DNA of 5,101 nt from Candidatus Enterococcus ferrettii (GCF_017377655.1 NZ_JAFREL010000152.1:1-5101); one strand, 5' to 3'; positions 1 through 4,973 are shown, counted from the stretch's first letter. Numbers and translations: made by a program. The notes: generated from the letters alone by a model not told the origin.

Positions 1-89
1 GTGTTTTGTACGGGAGCCTTTTGTTTATACACAGCAAGATTGATCATAGAAAGTAAAACGATTGCTCCTGCGTAAGTAGGATACTGATT
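1..89 (-). other. Open frame at window edge, possible membrane-protein remnant
   Basis: Reading the minus strand from 89 down to 1, one frame stays open after an in-frame TGA at 90-92. It encodes a hydrophobic run (YAGAIVLLSMINLAVY) followed by a basic tail (TKQKAPVQN), which resembles the last transmembrane helix and cytosolic tail of a secondary transporter. The first ATG in the frame is near 56 and has no well-spaced ribosome site, so a normal gene start is not evident. It could be the truncated 3' part of a decayed transporter gene, or chance. The other frames here are short, and the plus frame open from 1 to a TAA at 73-75 is cysteine-rich and unconvincing. I see no rho-independent terminator for pgpA in 1-105. 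Confidence 0.2.
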
Positions 90-105
90 TCACTATCTAG
101 TAAAA

Positions 106-615
106 TCAATTAATCAGGTCATCCAAAGTTTCGGGATCCTCATGAGCCAAACGACTGGCAGCAGAAGCAGCAATCGCCCCTACAAGATCATCCAAAAAGG
201 TATGCACTGATTTGCCATCATGGGAATTCAGTTTCTTCAAAATACCTGGTTTTACTTTGTCAATATAACCATAGTTGGTAAAACCGATTGAACCATAAAC
301 ATTAACAATTGATAAAGCCATGATTTCATCGACACCATATAACCCTTCGTCTTCTTCGAGAATTTCTTGAAGTGGAGAATCCAGCAATTTTTGCTCTGCT
401 AATTTATCCAATTGAATTCCTGTGATAATTGCATTGTGGACTTCTCGCTTTGTTAATACACGATTAACACTATGAGTACACATGTCCATTGTTAGTTTAT
501 CGATGTAGTCTTTTTGAAGGAAAAACACAAGTTCTGCAATATCTTTGATGGTCACACCCCGTTCAAACAATAGCGCGCGCGCCTTCTCCTCCAATGCGGT
601 TGTTTCAAAAACCAT
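106..615 (-). CDS. pgpA: Phosphatidylglycerophosphatase A-like protein (PgpA/YutG/LtrC type)
   Basis: The 169-residue product matches the PgpA family as found in Firmicutes (B. subtilis YutG, Listeria LtrC, the low-temperature requirement C protein). PgpA-family enzymes dephosphorylate phosphatidylglycerol phosphate to phosphatidylglycerol, the precursor of cardiolipin and lipoteichoic acid. Visible family signatures are the N-terminal ERGVTIKDIAELVFFLQ (18-34), LTKREVHNAIITGI (54-67), LYGVDEIMALSIVNVYGSIG (92-111) and VHTFLDDLVGAIAA (137-150). The acidic pairs D96/E97 and D142/D143 are the likely metal-binding catalytic residues. There is no signal peptide and no long transmembrane series. 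This fits the compact Firmicutes form, which should work at the inner membrane face. The ATG at 613-615 is supported by a CGGAGGA ribosome site at 621-627. It is the second gene of a unit with the reductase, and the 12-nt gap holds its ribosome site, which suggests coupled translation. The family call is firm. The exact enzymatic role is inferred, because some Firmicutes members were first defined only by a cold-growth phenotype. Confidence 0.9.
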   Translation of the reverse strand: MVFETTALEEKARALLFERGVTIKDIAELVFFLQKDYIDKLTMDMCTHSVNRVLTKREVHNAIITGIQLDKLAEQKLLDSPLQEILEEDEGLYGVDEIMALSIVNVYGSIGFTNYGYIDKVKPGILKKLNSHDGKSVHTFLDDLVGAIAASAASRLAHEDPETLDDLIN

Positions 616-620
616 AATAT

Positions 621-627
621 TCCTCCG
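621..627 (-). promoter_or_regulatory. Ribosome binding site of pgpA in the intergenic gap
   Basis: CGGAGGA on the minus strand lies 5 nt before the pgpA ATG and directly abuts the upstream reductase stop codon (628-630). A ribosome terminating on the reductase would cover it, which supports translational coupling. Confidence 0.85.
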
Positions 628-1617
628 TTATCCTTGAATTTTTGGAAAAAAGCTAGTGCTGTGACCCGGTTGTCTCCGAGCCTCTGGATCAATATAATGC
701 AAAGCGTTGTTAACTGCTGTGGGAGCTTCTCCTGATCCGGTAGCAATTAGTTTAACTTTTCCATCATAGGTAGTAATGTCTCCACAAGCATAGACCCCAG
801 GGATAGAAGTACTCATATCAGAATTCACAAGCACTGCCTGGCGAGTACATTCGACCCCCCAATTTTTTAAATGGTCTAATGATGAAGTAAAGCCGTAATT
901 AACAATTAGATGATCCGCAGCCAATTTCATTGTCTCATCTGATCGAACTTTTTGCAAAGTCACAGTCGTTAATTCGCGATCACCAGATACTCCAGTGACG
1001 ATGTAAGGCGTCAGAATATCAATGGTGGAGTCCTTCAGTTTTTCGACACTATGCTCATGTCCACGAAATTGATCCCGCCGATGAACAATGGATACTTTTT
1101 CGGCAATGGGTTCCAGCATCAGAGCCCAATCAATCGCTGAGTCTCCGCCGCCAGCAATGACAACTTTTTTGCCGGCATATTTCATCAAGTCATTAACATA
1201 GTAATCAATACCTCTATTTTCAAATACATCGCTATTATCAACTTGCAAACGTCTTGGTTGAAATGAGCCATTCCCAATTGCTAAGATGACGGCTTTCGTA
1301 TAATGAGCTCCTTTGTTAGTGGTGAGCTCAAGGTATCCATCATGCTGCTTTAGATCAATTACTTCTTCTTCTAAGCAGTAGGTATGCGGGAATGTTTGCA
1401 ATTGCTTCTCTAAATTCCCGATCAAGTCCGCAGCTTTAACCACTGGAAAACCAGGAATATCGTAAATATTTTTTTCAGGATAAAGAGCTGTCAGCTGACC
1501 ACCTAGTTGTGGCAAGCTATCAATCAGTTTTGTCTTTCTTTGGCGGATTCCAGCGTAAAAAGCAGCGAACATTCCTACCGGGCCCGCTCCTACAATCGTT
1601 ATATCAAAAATGTCCAT
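628..1617 (-). CDS. yumC: Ferredoxin/flavodoxin--NADP+ reductase, thioredoxin-reductase-like (YumC type)
   Basis: The 329-residue FAD enzyme passes electrons between NADPH and ferredoxin or flavodoxin in the cytosol. The FAD-binding Rossmann motif GAGPVGMFAAFYAG is at 10-23, and LGGQL at 38-42 lies close to the flavin. The second Rossmann motif GGGDSAIDWALML (156-168) and the HRRDQFR segment (179-185) form the NADPH site, with the arginines expected to hold the 2'-phosphate. The C-terminal FAD motif YACGDITTY is at 276-284. The redox CxxC pair of true thioredoxin reductases is absent. That, with the C-terminal tail GHSTSFFPK (318-326), which stacks over the flavin in this subfamily, separates it from TrxB. 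The ATG at 1615-1617 follows an AAGAAGG ribosome site (1627-1633). It is the first gene of a unit with pgpA. Older annotation pipelines often call such proteins 'thioredoxin reductase'. The FNR2 assignment is supported by motif pattern and length. Confidence 0.93.
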   Translation of the reverse strand: MDIFDITIVGAGPVGMFAAFYAGIRQRKTKLIDSLPQLGGQLTALYPEKNIYDIPGFPVVKAADLIGNLEKQLQTFPHTYCLEEEVIDLKQHDGYLELTTNKGAHYTKAVILAIGNGSFQPRRLQVDNSDVFENRGIDYYVNDLMKYAGKKVVIAGGGDSAIDWALMLEPIAEKVSIVHRRDQFRGHEHSVEKLKDSTIDILTPYIVTGVSGDRELTTVTLQKVRSDETMKLAADHLIVNYGFTSSLDHLKNWGVECTRQAVLVNSDMSTSIPGVYACGDITTYDGKVKLIATGSGEAPTAVNNALHYIDPEARRQPGHSTSFFPKIQG

Positions 1618-1653
1618 TGTATTTTTCCTTCTTTCTTTACTATCGTGGTATTG

Positions 1654-1683
1654 ATTGTATCAAACTTTCTTGAAACCTTCCAA
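1654..1683 (-). promoter_or_regulatory. Likely promoter of the reductase-pgpA unit
   Basis: On the minus strand, TTGGAA (-35, plus positions 1678-1683) and TACAAT (-10, 1654-1659) are separated by 18 nt. This would give a leader of about 30 nt before the ribosome site and ATG. The -10 is good and the -35 moderate. A near-palindrome (TTGGAAGGTTTCAA, 1670-1683) covers the -35. Confidence 0.5.
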
Positions 1684-1723
1684 AATGTAAACGTGGGTGG
1701 ATAAGAAATGATACCTTCTAAAA
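1671..1723. repeat. Direct repeat pair upstream of the reductase
   Basis: TGAAACCTTCCAAAA (1671-1685) and TGATACCTTCTAAAA (1709-1723) match at 13 of 15 positions, 38 bp apart. The first copy overlaps the predicted -35 of the reductase promoter. It could be an operator pair or a coincidence in AT-rich DNA. Confidence 0.4.
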
Positions 1724-1800
1724 AACAGAGAAATAAAATCATCTAAACCGATTTGAGTTTCAAGGAAATAAAAAAAGACTAGTCAATCAATCGAATTTAC

Positions 1801-1829
1801 GTGGAAAAAAACAGAAAGTTTGTTATGAT
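1801..1829 (+). promoter_or_regulatory. ppiB promoter with extended -10
   Basis: TGTTATGAT (1821-1829) is an extended -10 element (TG, one base, then TATGAT). A weak -35 (GTGGAA, 1801-1806) lies 17 nt upstream. The transcript would start near 1836, about 25 nt before the GTG start. The promoter lies inside the upstream extension of the ppiB open frame, which is a reason to reject a start at 1801. Confidence 0.7.
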
Positions 1830-1844
1830 GGAACGAGATAAATT

Positions 1845-1852
1845 AAAGGAGG
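1845..1852 (+). promoter_or_regulatory. Ribosome binding site deciding the ppiB start
   Basis: AAAGGAGG is a full match to the anti-Shine-Dalgarno and lies 8 nt before the GTG at 1861. This fixes the start there rather than at the GTG at 1801, where there is no ribosome site. Confidence 0.9.
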
Positions 1853-1860
1853 ATATACCT

Positions 1861-2448
1861 GTGACTCAATTTCCACAATTAAATTTAGCGGATCAAAAAG
1901 GTCCAAAAGCGACAATCAAAACAAATATGGGAGATATTGTAGTTCAACTATTTCCTGAGGAAGCACCAAAAACAGTAAAAAACTTTGTTGAATTATCTAA
2001 AAAAGGCTACTATGACGGTGTAATTTTCCATCGTGTTATTCCTGATTTTATGATTCAAGGGGGCGACCCAACAGGTACTGGTATGGGCGGAGAAAGTATT
2101 TATGGGGACAAATTCGAAGATGAATTTTCTCGGAATGTGTACAATTTACGTGGCGCGTTGTCAATGGCTAATGCTGGTCCAAATACAAATGGCAGTCAGT
2201 TCTTCATTGTTAATAACCAAAATGTTCCAGCTAATATGATGACTCAATTAGAAGAAGCTGGATTTCCTGGTGAGGTTGTTGAAACTTATAAACAAGGGGG
2301 GACTCCTTGGTTGGATTTCCGTCATACTGTCTTCGGACATGTTGTTGAAGGAATGGATGTTGTTGATGCAATTGGTGCTGCCAAGCGTGGACCTCAGGAT
2401 CGTCCAGTTAATGATATCATAATTGAAACCATTGAAATAAGTGAATAA
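1861..2448 (+). CDS. ppiB: Peptidyl-prolyl cis-trans isomerase, cyclophilin type
   Basis: The product is a 195-residue cytosolic cyclophilin that catalyses cis-trans isomerisation of Xaa-Pro bonds during protein folding. The single domain runs from about residue 17 to the end. Active-site signatures are [14 protein letters not shown] (56-69, catalytic R58 with F63, M64 and Q66), [15 protein letters not shown] (102-116, with A103, N104, Q113 and F115) and [11 protein letters not shown] (149-159, with W150 and H155). These match the proline-pocket residues of human cyclophilin A. An insertion at about 121-147 (NVPANMM to KQGGTP) separates the last two motifs, as is usual in Gram-positive PpiB proteins. 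There is no signal peptide or lipobox, so it is not an exported PrsA-like foldase. The start is GTG at 1861, chosen from the ribosome site. It is monocistronic, with its own promoter and a strong terminator. Confidence 0.95.
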   Translation: MTQFPQLNLADQKGPKATIKTNMGDIVVQLFPEEAPKTVKNFVELSKKGYYDGVIFHRVIPDFMIQGGDPTGTGMGGESIYGDKFEDEFSRNVYNLRGALSMANAGPNTNGSQFFIVNNQNVPANMMTQLEEAGFPGEVVETYKQGGTPWLDFRHTVFGHVVEGMDVVDAIGAAKRGPQDRPVNDIIIETIEISE

Positions 2449-2461
2449 AGAAGCTTCTTTA
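2446..2461. repeat. 16-nt palindrome overlapping the ppiB stop
   Basis: TAAAGAAGCTTCTTTA is a perfect palindrome with no spacer, beginning at the ppiB stop codon. It could add a small stem ahead of the main terminator, or mean nothing. Confidence 0.4.
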
Positions 2462-2469
2462 ATAATGAT

Positions 2470-2511
2470 CTGACCCTAAAAAAGCTAGCTTTTTAGGGTC
2501 AGTCTATTTTT
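2470..2511 (+). terminator. Rho-independent terminator between ppiB and patB
   Basis: A 13-bp stem (2470-2482 with 2490-2502, CTGACCCTAAAAA against its complement) has a 7-nt loop (AGCTAGC) and is followed by TCTATTTTT. It serves ppiB. It also lies just 9 nt past the stop of the convergent lyase gene, so it probably limits transcription from that side too, although the T-run on that strand is weak. Confidence 0.9.
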
Positions 2512-3678
2512 CTAGTTTAAGGCAGTTGCGATTCGTTTGAGCCCTTCTAGTAGGGTAGCGTTAGCACAGGCAACATTTAAGCGCATATGTTGTTTTCCGC
2601 CTGGCCCGTAACTAATCCCCGCATTCAACACGACTTTTCCTTCATGAACAAGCTGATTCTCTAATTGCTCATCCGATAGTCCATAATCCGAAAAATCGAT
2701 CCATAGTAGGTAAGTTCCTTCAGGTTTCATAATTTTTGCTTTTGGCAGATTCTTGTCGAAGAAGGTGAATGTATCATCAATATTTTTTTGCAAATACACT
2801 AGTAACTCATTGAGCCACTCTTCACCAGTACGATAAGCTGCCTCCATACCAACTAAACCAAAGGTATTAATTTCTTGCTGAAAGTTTTCGGTTTGTTTGC
2901 GCTCTAATTGCTTATGCAATTTAGGGTTTTTGACAAAAGCAACAGAATTCTTGATCCCAGCTAAATTAAATGTTTTAGTCATGGAAGTAAATTGTATGGT
3001 AAAGTCTTCAAATTTATATCCAGCATTTAAAAAACTAGTCATTTGATTTGGTAAGAAAACAAGATCTTGATGAATTTCATCACTTAAAACTAAGACTTGA
3101 TATTTTCGGCATAACTCACCAAACTGATTTAATTCTTCTTTCGTCCAAACGCGTCCGCCCGGATTATGAGGATTGCACAAAATTGCCAGTTTAATATGGT
3201 TTTGTTTAATCTTTTCTTCCATATCTGCGTAATCCATTACAAAGTGTCCATCTTTTTCAAGCAATCTGCTGCGAACAATTTTTCTTTTGTTTTCATTGAG
3301 GATACCAGCAAATGGGGGATAAACAGGATCATGAATCAAGACCGCATCGTTTGGCTCAGTGAATGCCTGAATGGCAGTAGCTAATCCAGCTAGTACACCG
3401 CTGAAAAAGAAAATCTCATCTTTAGCTATTGATAAATGATGCTTTTGCTTTTCCCATTCAATGATTGCTTCATAAAGTGAATCTGGTGTTGTAGTGTAGC
3501 CGAAAATGCCATGTTCAATCATTTCTTGGTAAGCTTGGATGATACCAATTGGAGCTTTAAAATCCATGTCAGCTACCCATAGAGGTAGTAACTCTTCTTC
3601 TTGATACGTATGGCAAATCTGATCCCACTTAACGCTGTTTGTACCTTTTCGATTGAATTGTTCATCAAAATTGACCAT
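2512..3678 (-). CDS. patB: PLP-dependent C-S lyase / aminotransferase, MalY/PatB family
   Basis: The 388-residue protein belongs to the fold-type I PLP enzymes of the MalY/PatB group. Characterised members cleave cystathionine or cysteine to a thiol or sulfide, pyruvate and ammonia. The family signatures are LPLWVADMDF (31-40), SGVLAGLA (93-100), CNPHNPGGRVW (168-178), LSDEIHQDLVF (198-208), SMTKTFNLAGIKNS (232-245) and GPGGKQHMRLNVACA (358-372). K235 should form the Schiff base with PLP, D200 should contact the pyridine nitrogen, N172 should contact PLP, and R366 should bind the substrate carboxylate. The frame stays open upstream to 3897, but that extension overlaps the divergent gene and its promoter. 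The AGGAGG site at 3685-3690 places the start at the ATG 3676-3678, giving the usual family length. It is a single-gene unit that converges on ppiB. The exact substrate (cystathionine, cysteine or a methionine precursor) and any MalY-like regulatory role cannot be read from the sequence. Confidence 0.93.
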   Translation of the reverse strand: MVNFDEQFNRKGTNSVKWDQICHTYQEEELLPLWVADMDFKAPIGIIQAYQEMIEHGIFGYTTTPDSLYEAIIEWEKQKHHLSIAKDEIFFFSGVLAGLATAIQAFTEPNDAVLIHDPVYPPFAGILNENKRKIVRSRLLEKDGHFVMDYADMEEKIKQNHIKLAILCNPHNPGGRVWTKEELNQFGELCRKYQVLVLSDEIHQDLVFLPNQMTSFLNAGYKFEDFTIQFTSMTKTFNLAGIKNSVAFVKNPKLHKQLERKQTENFQQEINTFGLVGMEAAYRTGEEWLNELLVYLQKNIDDTFTFFDKNLPKAKIMKPEGTYLLWIDFSDYGLSDEQLENQLVHEGKVVLNAGISYGPGGKQHMRLNVACANATLLEGLKRIATALN

Positions 3679-3684
3679 ATTTTT

Positions 3685-3690
3685 CCTCCT
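3685..3690 (-). promoter_or_regulatory. Ribosome binding site deciding the patB start
   Basis: AGGAGG on the minus strand lies 6 nt before the ATG at 3676-3678. It rules out the upstream in-frame starts that would extend the protein by 73 residues into cvfD. Confidence 0.9.
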
Positions 3691-3693
3691 AAT

Positions 3694-3720
3694 TTTACAA
3701 ACTTCTTTTTTTGTTGTAAA
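3694..3720. repeat. Inverted repeat in the patB-cvfD divergent gap
   Basis: TTTACAA (3694-3700) and TTGTAAA (3714-3720) form a perfect 7-bp inverted repeat separated by 13 nt. It lies between the two divergent genes, upstream of the cvfD -10, and is placed like an operator. It matches no operator consensus that I can name with confidence. Confidence 0.4.
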
Positions 3721-3723
3721 TAC

Positions 3724-3731
3724 AGTATAAT
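3724..3731. promoter_or_regulatory. Overlapping divergent -10 elements for cvfD and patB
   Basis: The plus strand has a consensus TATAAT at 3726-3731, 25 nt before the cvfD ATG. The minus strand reads TATACT across 3724-3729, a possible patB -10. Neither has a good -35 at 16-18 nt. A second patB candidate, TTTACA-17-TAAAAT on the minus strand (-10 at 3691-3696), scores better, but its transcript would begin inside the ribosome site. Confidence 0.45.
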
Positions 3732-3756
3732 AAAACTTGCGGAAAGAGGGAACTAA

Positions 3757-4137
3757 ATGGGATATAAAATTGGACAAATTATAAAAGGAGACATTACCGG
3801 TATTCAACCATACGGTGCTTTTGTTTCTCTGGATAATCATGCGCAAGGGTTGATCCATGTTTCTGAAATTCAAGCAGGCTTCACTAAAAACATTCATCAG
3901 TACTTAGAAATTGGACAAAAGGTACGAGTACAGATCATTGATATTGATGAATATACTCAGAAAATAAGTTTATCATTACGCACATTAGCAAATCATCCAC
4001 CCGCATCACCGTATCAACGAAAACGATATTTCACTAATCGTAACAAGAATATCGGGTTTCGTTCCATACAAGATGAGATGCCTAGTTGGATTGAAGATGC
4101 TTTGCGGTATTTAAGTGGTACAAAGACTGGAAATTAA
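3757..4137 (+). CDS. cvfD: S1-domain RNA-binding protein, CvfD/YugI/GSP13 family
   Basis: The product has 126 residues with one N-terminal S1 (OB-fold) domain at about 3-76. The S1 core is clear: IGQIIKGDITGIQPYGAFVSL (5-25), GLIHVSEI (31-38), IGQKVRVQIIDID (52-64) and KISLSLR (69-75). The aromatic and basic residues Y19, F22 and H34 are the usual RNA-contact positions. A basic linker (86-98) leads to a short tail, IGFRSIQDEMPSWIEDALRYL (99-119, IGF to RYL), which looks like a separate conserved helix. Length and layout match the general stress protein 13 / CvfD group, post-transcriptional regulators reported to bind RNA or ribosomes. The ATG at 3757 follows GAGG at 3746-3749, a modest ribosome site. 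It is divergent from patB. No terminator is evident before the next gene, so some read-through is possible. Confidence 0.88.
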   Translation: MGYKIGQIIKGDITGIQPYGAFVSLDNHAQGLIHVSEIQAGFTKNIHQYLEIGQKVRVQIIDIDEYTQKISLSLRTLANHPPASPYQRKRYFTNRNKNIGFRSIQDEMPSWIEDALRYLSGTKTGN

Positions 4138-4178
4138 CAATTTATTTTCACGAGCCAATATCTTTGTTTCTGAAAATA

Positions 4179-4187
4179 TGATATGAT
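4179..4187 (+). promoter_or_regulatory. Extended -10 promoter of the 118-aa gene
   Basis: TGATATGAT carries TG, one base, then TATGAT. A second TATGAT overlaps at 4177-4182. No recognisable -35 lies 16-18 nt upstream. A 7-bp inverted repeat (ATTTTCA 4144-4150, TGAAAAT 4171-4177) flanks the -35 zone. The transcript would start near 4194. Confidence 0.6.
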
Positions 4188-4217
4188 AGAATCCAGTTGA
4201 GACTAAGTAGCTACCAT

Positions 4218-4222
4218 AGGAG
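4218..4222 (+). promoter_or_regulatory. Ribosome binding site for a TTG start
   Basis: AGGAG lies 9 nt before the TTG at 4232. The next in-frame ATG (codon 10, position 4259) has no ribosome site, so the TTG is preferred. Confidence 0.75.
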
Positions 4223-4231
4223 TGAATCAGT

Positions 4232-4588
4232 TTGACAAAAGAAGTATCTGGAACGGTAATGTTGAATCTAGCAGATGGATCAAAACGCTTTTTAGTTCGT
4301 CACGAAGGTACTGCAAATGAATTTGCTCGTACTGAAATCAAAAAGGAAAATACTGTTTTAGCAAGCTTCCTAAATTTTTTGAAGAGTGTGGTTCAGATCA
4401 ATATCAACGAGATAAGTTTAGTTGAATTGACAAATACACAAGCAAACGGTATTAGTTTACCGTTATATGTCTTCGAAATGAATCAAGAAGAGGTAACAGA
4501 GCTTCCTGAAGGTTTTGTTTGGGAAACACCGGATAGTGTGCGTGAAATTTTGCATACATTTGAAATTGAAGGTGTACCACTTTTCTAA
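4232..4588 (+). CDS. Conserved-looking hypothetical protein, 118 aa, acidic
   Basis: I do not recognise this protein. It is a complete small soluble protein with no signal peptide, transmembrane segment or cysteine. The N-terminal part alternates like beta strands (VSGTVMLNLADGSKRFLVRH, 5-24). A hydrophobic helix follows (TVLASFLNFLKSVV, 41-54), then another strand region (ISLPLYVFEM, 74-83). An acidic, Pro/Trp-containing tail (ELPEGFVWETPDSVREIL, 90-107) ends in VPLF. It starts with TTG behind a good ribosome site. It has its own extended -10 promoter and a strong terminator, so it appears to be an independently transcribed gene directly upstream of an rRNA operon. The tail is faintly reminiscent of Nudix-type folds, but there is no Nudix box, so I make no functional claim. 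Coding is well supported by the ribosome site, promoter, terminator and normal composition. Confidence 0.8.
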   Translation: MTKEVSGTVMLNLADGSKRFLVRHEGTANEFARTEIKKENTVLASFLNFLKSVVQININEISLVELTNTQANGISLPLYVFEMNQEEVTELPEGFVWETPDSVREILHTFEIEGVPLF

Positions 4589-4607
4589 AAGAAGTACATA
4601 CAAAGAG

Positions 4608-4642
4608 CACAGTGAATATTTTCATTCACTGTGTTTTTTTTT
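4608..4642 (+). terminator. Rho-independent terminator of the 118-aa gene
   Basis: A 10-bp perfect stem (CACAGTGAAT, 4608-4617, with 4624-4633) has a 6-nt loop and is followed by nine T residues (4634-4642). It isolates the upstream gene from the rRNA promoters that begin 20 nt later. Confidence 0.95.
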
Positions 4643-4662
4643 GAGAAAATAAAAATAAGTAG

Positions 4663-4691
4663 TTGACGTGTGCTTGGATAAATGGTAAATT
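4663..4691 (+). promoter_or_regulatory. rRNA operon promoter P1
   Basis: TTGACG (4663-4668), a 17-nt spacer and TAAATT (4686-4691), with an extended -10 TG at 4683-4684. The sequence GAGTTGC begins 5 nt after the -10, so transcription probably starts at a G near 4698. A G start would fit control of Firmicutes rRNA promoters by GTP level. Confidence 0.75.
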
Positions 4692-4726
4692 ATTGGAGTT
4701 GCCAATTCGTGTCGAGAAACAAAAAC

Positions 4727-4746
4727 AACTTTTTCGAAAAAAAGTT
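4727..4746. repeat. AT-rich inverted repeat upstream of P2
   Basis: AACTTTTT (4727-4734) and AAAAAGTT (4739-4746) pair around CGAA. The A/T tracts lie directly upstream of the P2 -35, where an UP element for RNA polymerase alpha would sit. In the P1 transcript it could form a weak hairpin. Confidence 0.45.
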
Positions 4747-4758
4747 TCAAAAAAGTTA

Positions 4759-4787
4759 TTGACAAGCAGTTGGTGATCTGATAAGAT
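4759..4787 (+). promoter_or_regulatory. rRNA operon promoter P2
   Basis: A consensus -35 TTGACA (4759-4764), a 17-nt spacer and -10 TAAGAT (4782-4787), with an extended -10 TG at 4779-4780. GAGTTGC (4792-4798) starts almost the same distance past the -10 as in P1, pointing to a start at about 4794. A/T-rich DNA upstream (4728-4758) resembles an UP element. This is the stronger of the two. Confidence 0.85.
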
Positions 4788-4793
4788 TTAAGA

Positions 4794-4973
4794 GTTGCTG
4801 ATGCAACAAGAAACAATCGATTTTATCAAGTAGACCTTTGAAAACTGAACGAATAAAACAAACCAAATGTGTAGGGCGCTTCTATTATAATAGAAGCAAA
4901 CAACATAGCAAGCAATTGCTAGCGAATCAATTTTTAAATTGAGCTTAACAGTCGCAAGACTGTTTCAAACACT
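4794..4973 (+). other. rRNA leader (pre-16S 5' region) with hairpins
   Basis: This is the untranslated stretch from the predicted P2 start to the 16S 5' end. It holds the boxA-like element and several inverted repeats: a perfect 20-nt palindrome at 4878-4897, AGCAATTGCT at 4911-4920, TCAATTT-TT-AAATTGA at 4927-4942, and AACAGTC-GCAA-GACTGTT at 4947-4964 closed by a GNRA tetraloop. In vivo part of this leader normally pairs with sequence 3' of 16S to form the RNase III processing stem. That partner is outside the window. Confidence 0.75.
4833..4850 (+). promoter_or_regulatory. boxA-like antitermination element in the rRNA leader
   Basis: GACCTTTGAAAACTGAAC resembles the CTTTGAAAACTGAAC stretch often seen ahead of rRNA genes in Firmicutes and the boxA element bound by NusB/NusE. 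It lies about 45 nt past the P2 start and 125 nt before 16S, a suitable position. Assignment is by similarity only. Confidence 0.6.

Noticed and set aside
80..97. Imperfect palindrome as a pgpA terminator
   Set aside because: The stem is interrupted by a G-G mismatch, the loop is 2 nt and there is no T-run on either side.
552..746. 64-codon minus-strand frame
   Set aside because: It overlaps the ends of two well-supported genes in another frame, has no ribosome site and shows no family resemblance.
1686..1700. Possible catabolite response element (cre)
   Set aside because: The left half (ATGTAAACG) fits the consensus, but the right half (TGGGTGG) does not.
1507..1704. 65-codon plus-strand frame
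   Set aside because: It is antisense to the reductase start and promoter, with no ribosome site or recognisable protein.
3166..3384. 72-codon plus-strand frame
   Set aside because: It lies antisense within the patB coding region. Its composition looks like a shadow frame.
4144..4177. ATTTTCA/TGAAAAT inverted repeat as a cvfD terminator or CodY site
   Set aside because: The loop is 20 nt and no T-run follows. The two halves are too far apart for a CodY box.
4622..4816. 64-codon minus-strand frame
   Set aside because: It covers the terminator and both rRNA promoters. Its poly-Lys/Phe content simply reflects A/T tracts.
4867..4890. Seven-codon leader peptide in the rRNA leader (ATG to TAA)
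   Set aside because: No ribosome site precedes it, and rRNA leaders are not expected to be translated.
4886..4891. Perfect TATAAT inside the 20-nt palindrome
   Set aside because: There is no -35 at 16-18 nt and no TG extension. It arises from the palindrome itself.
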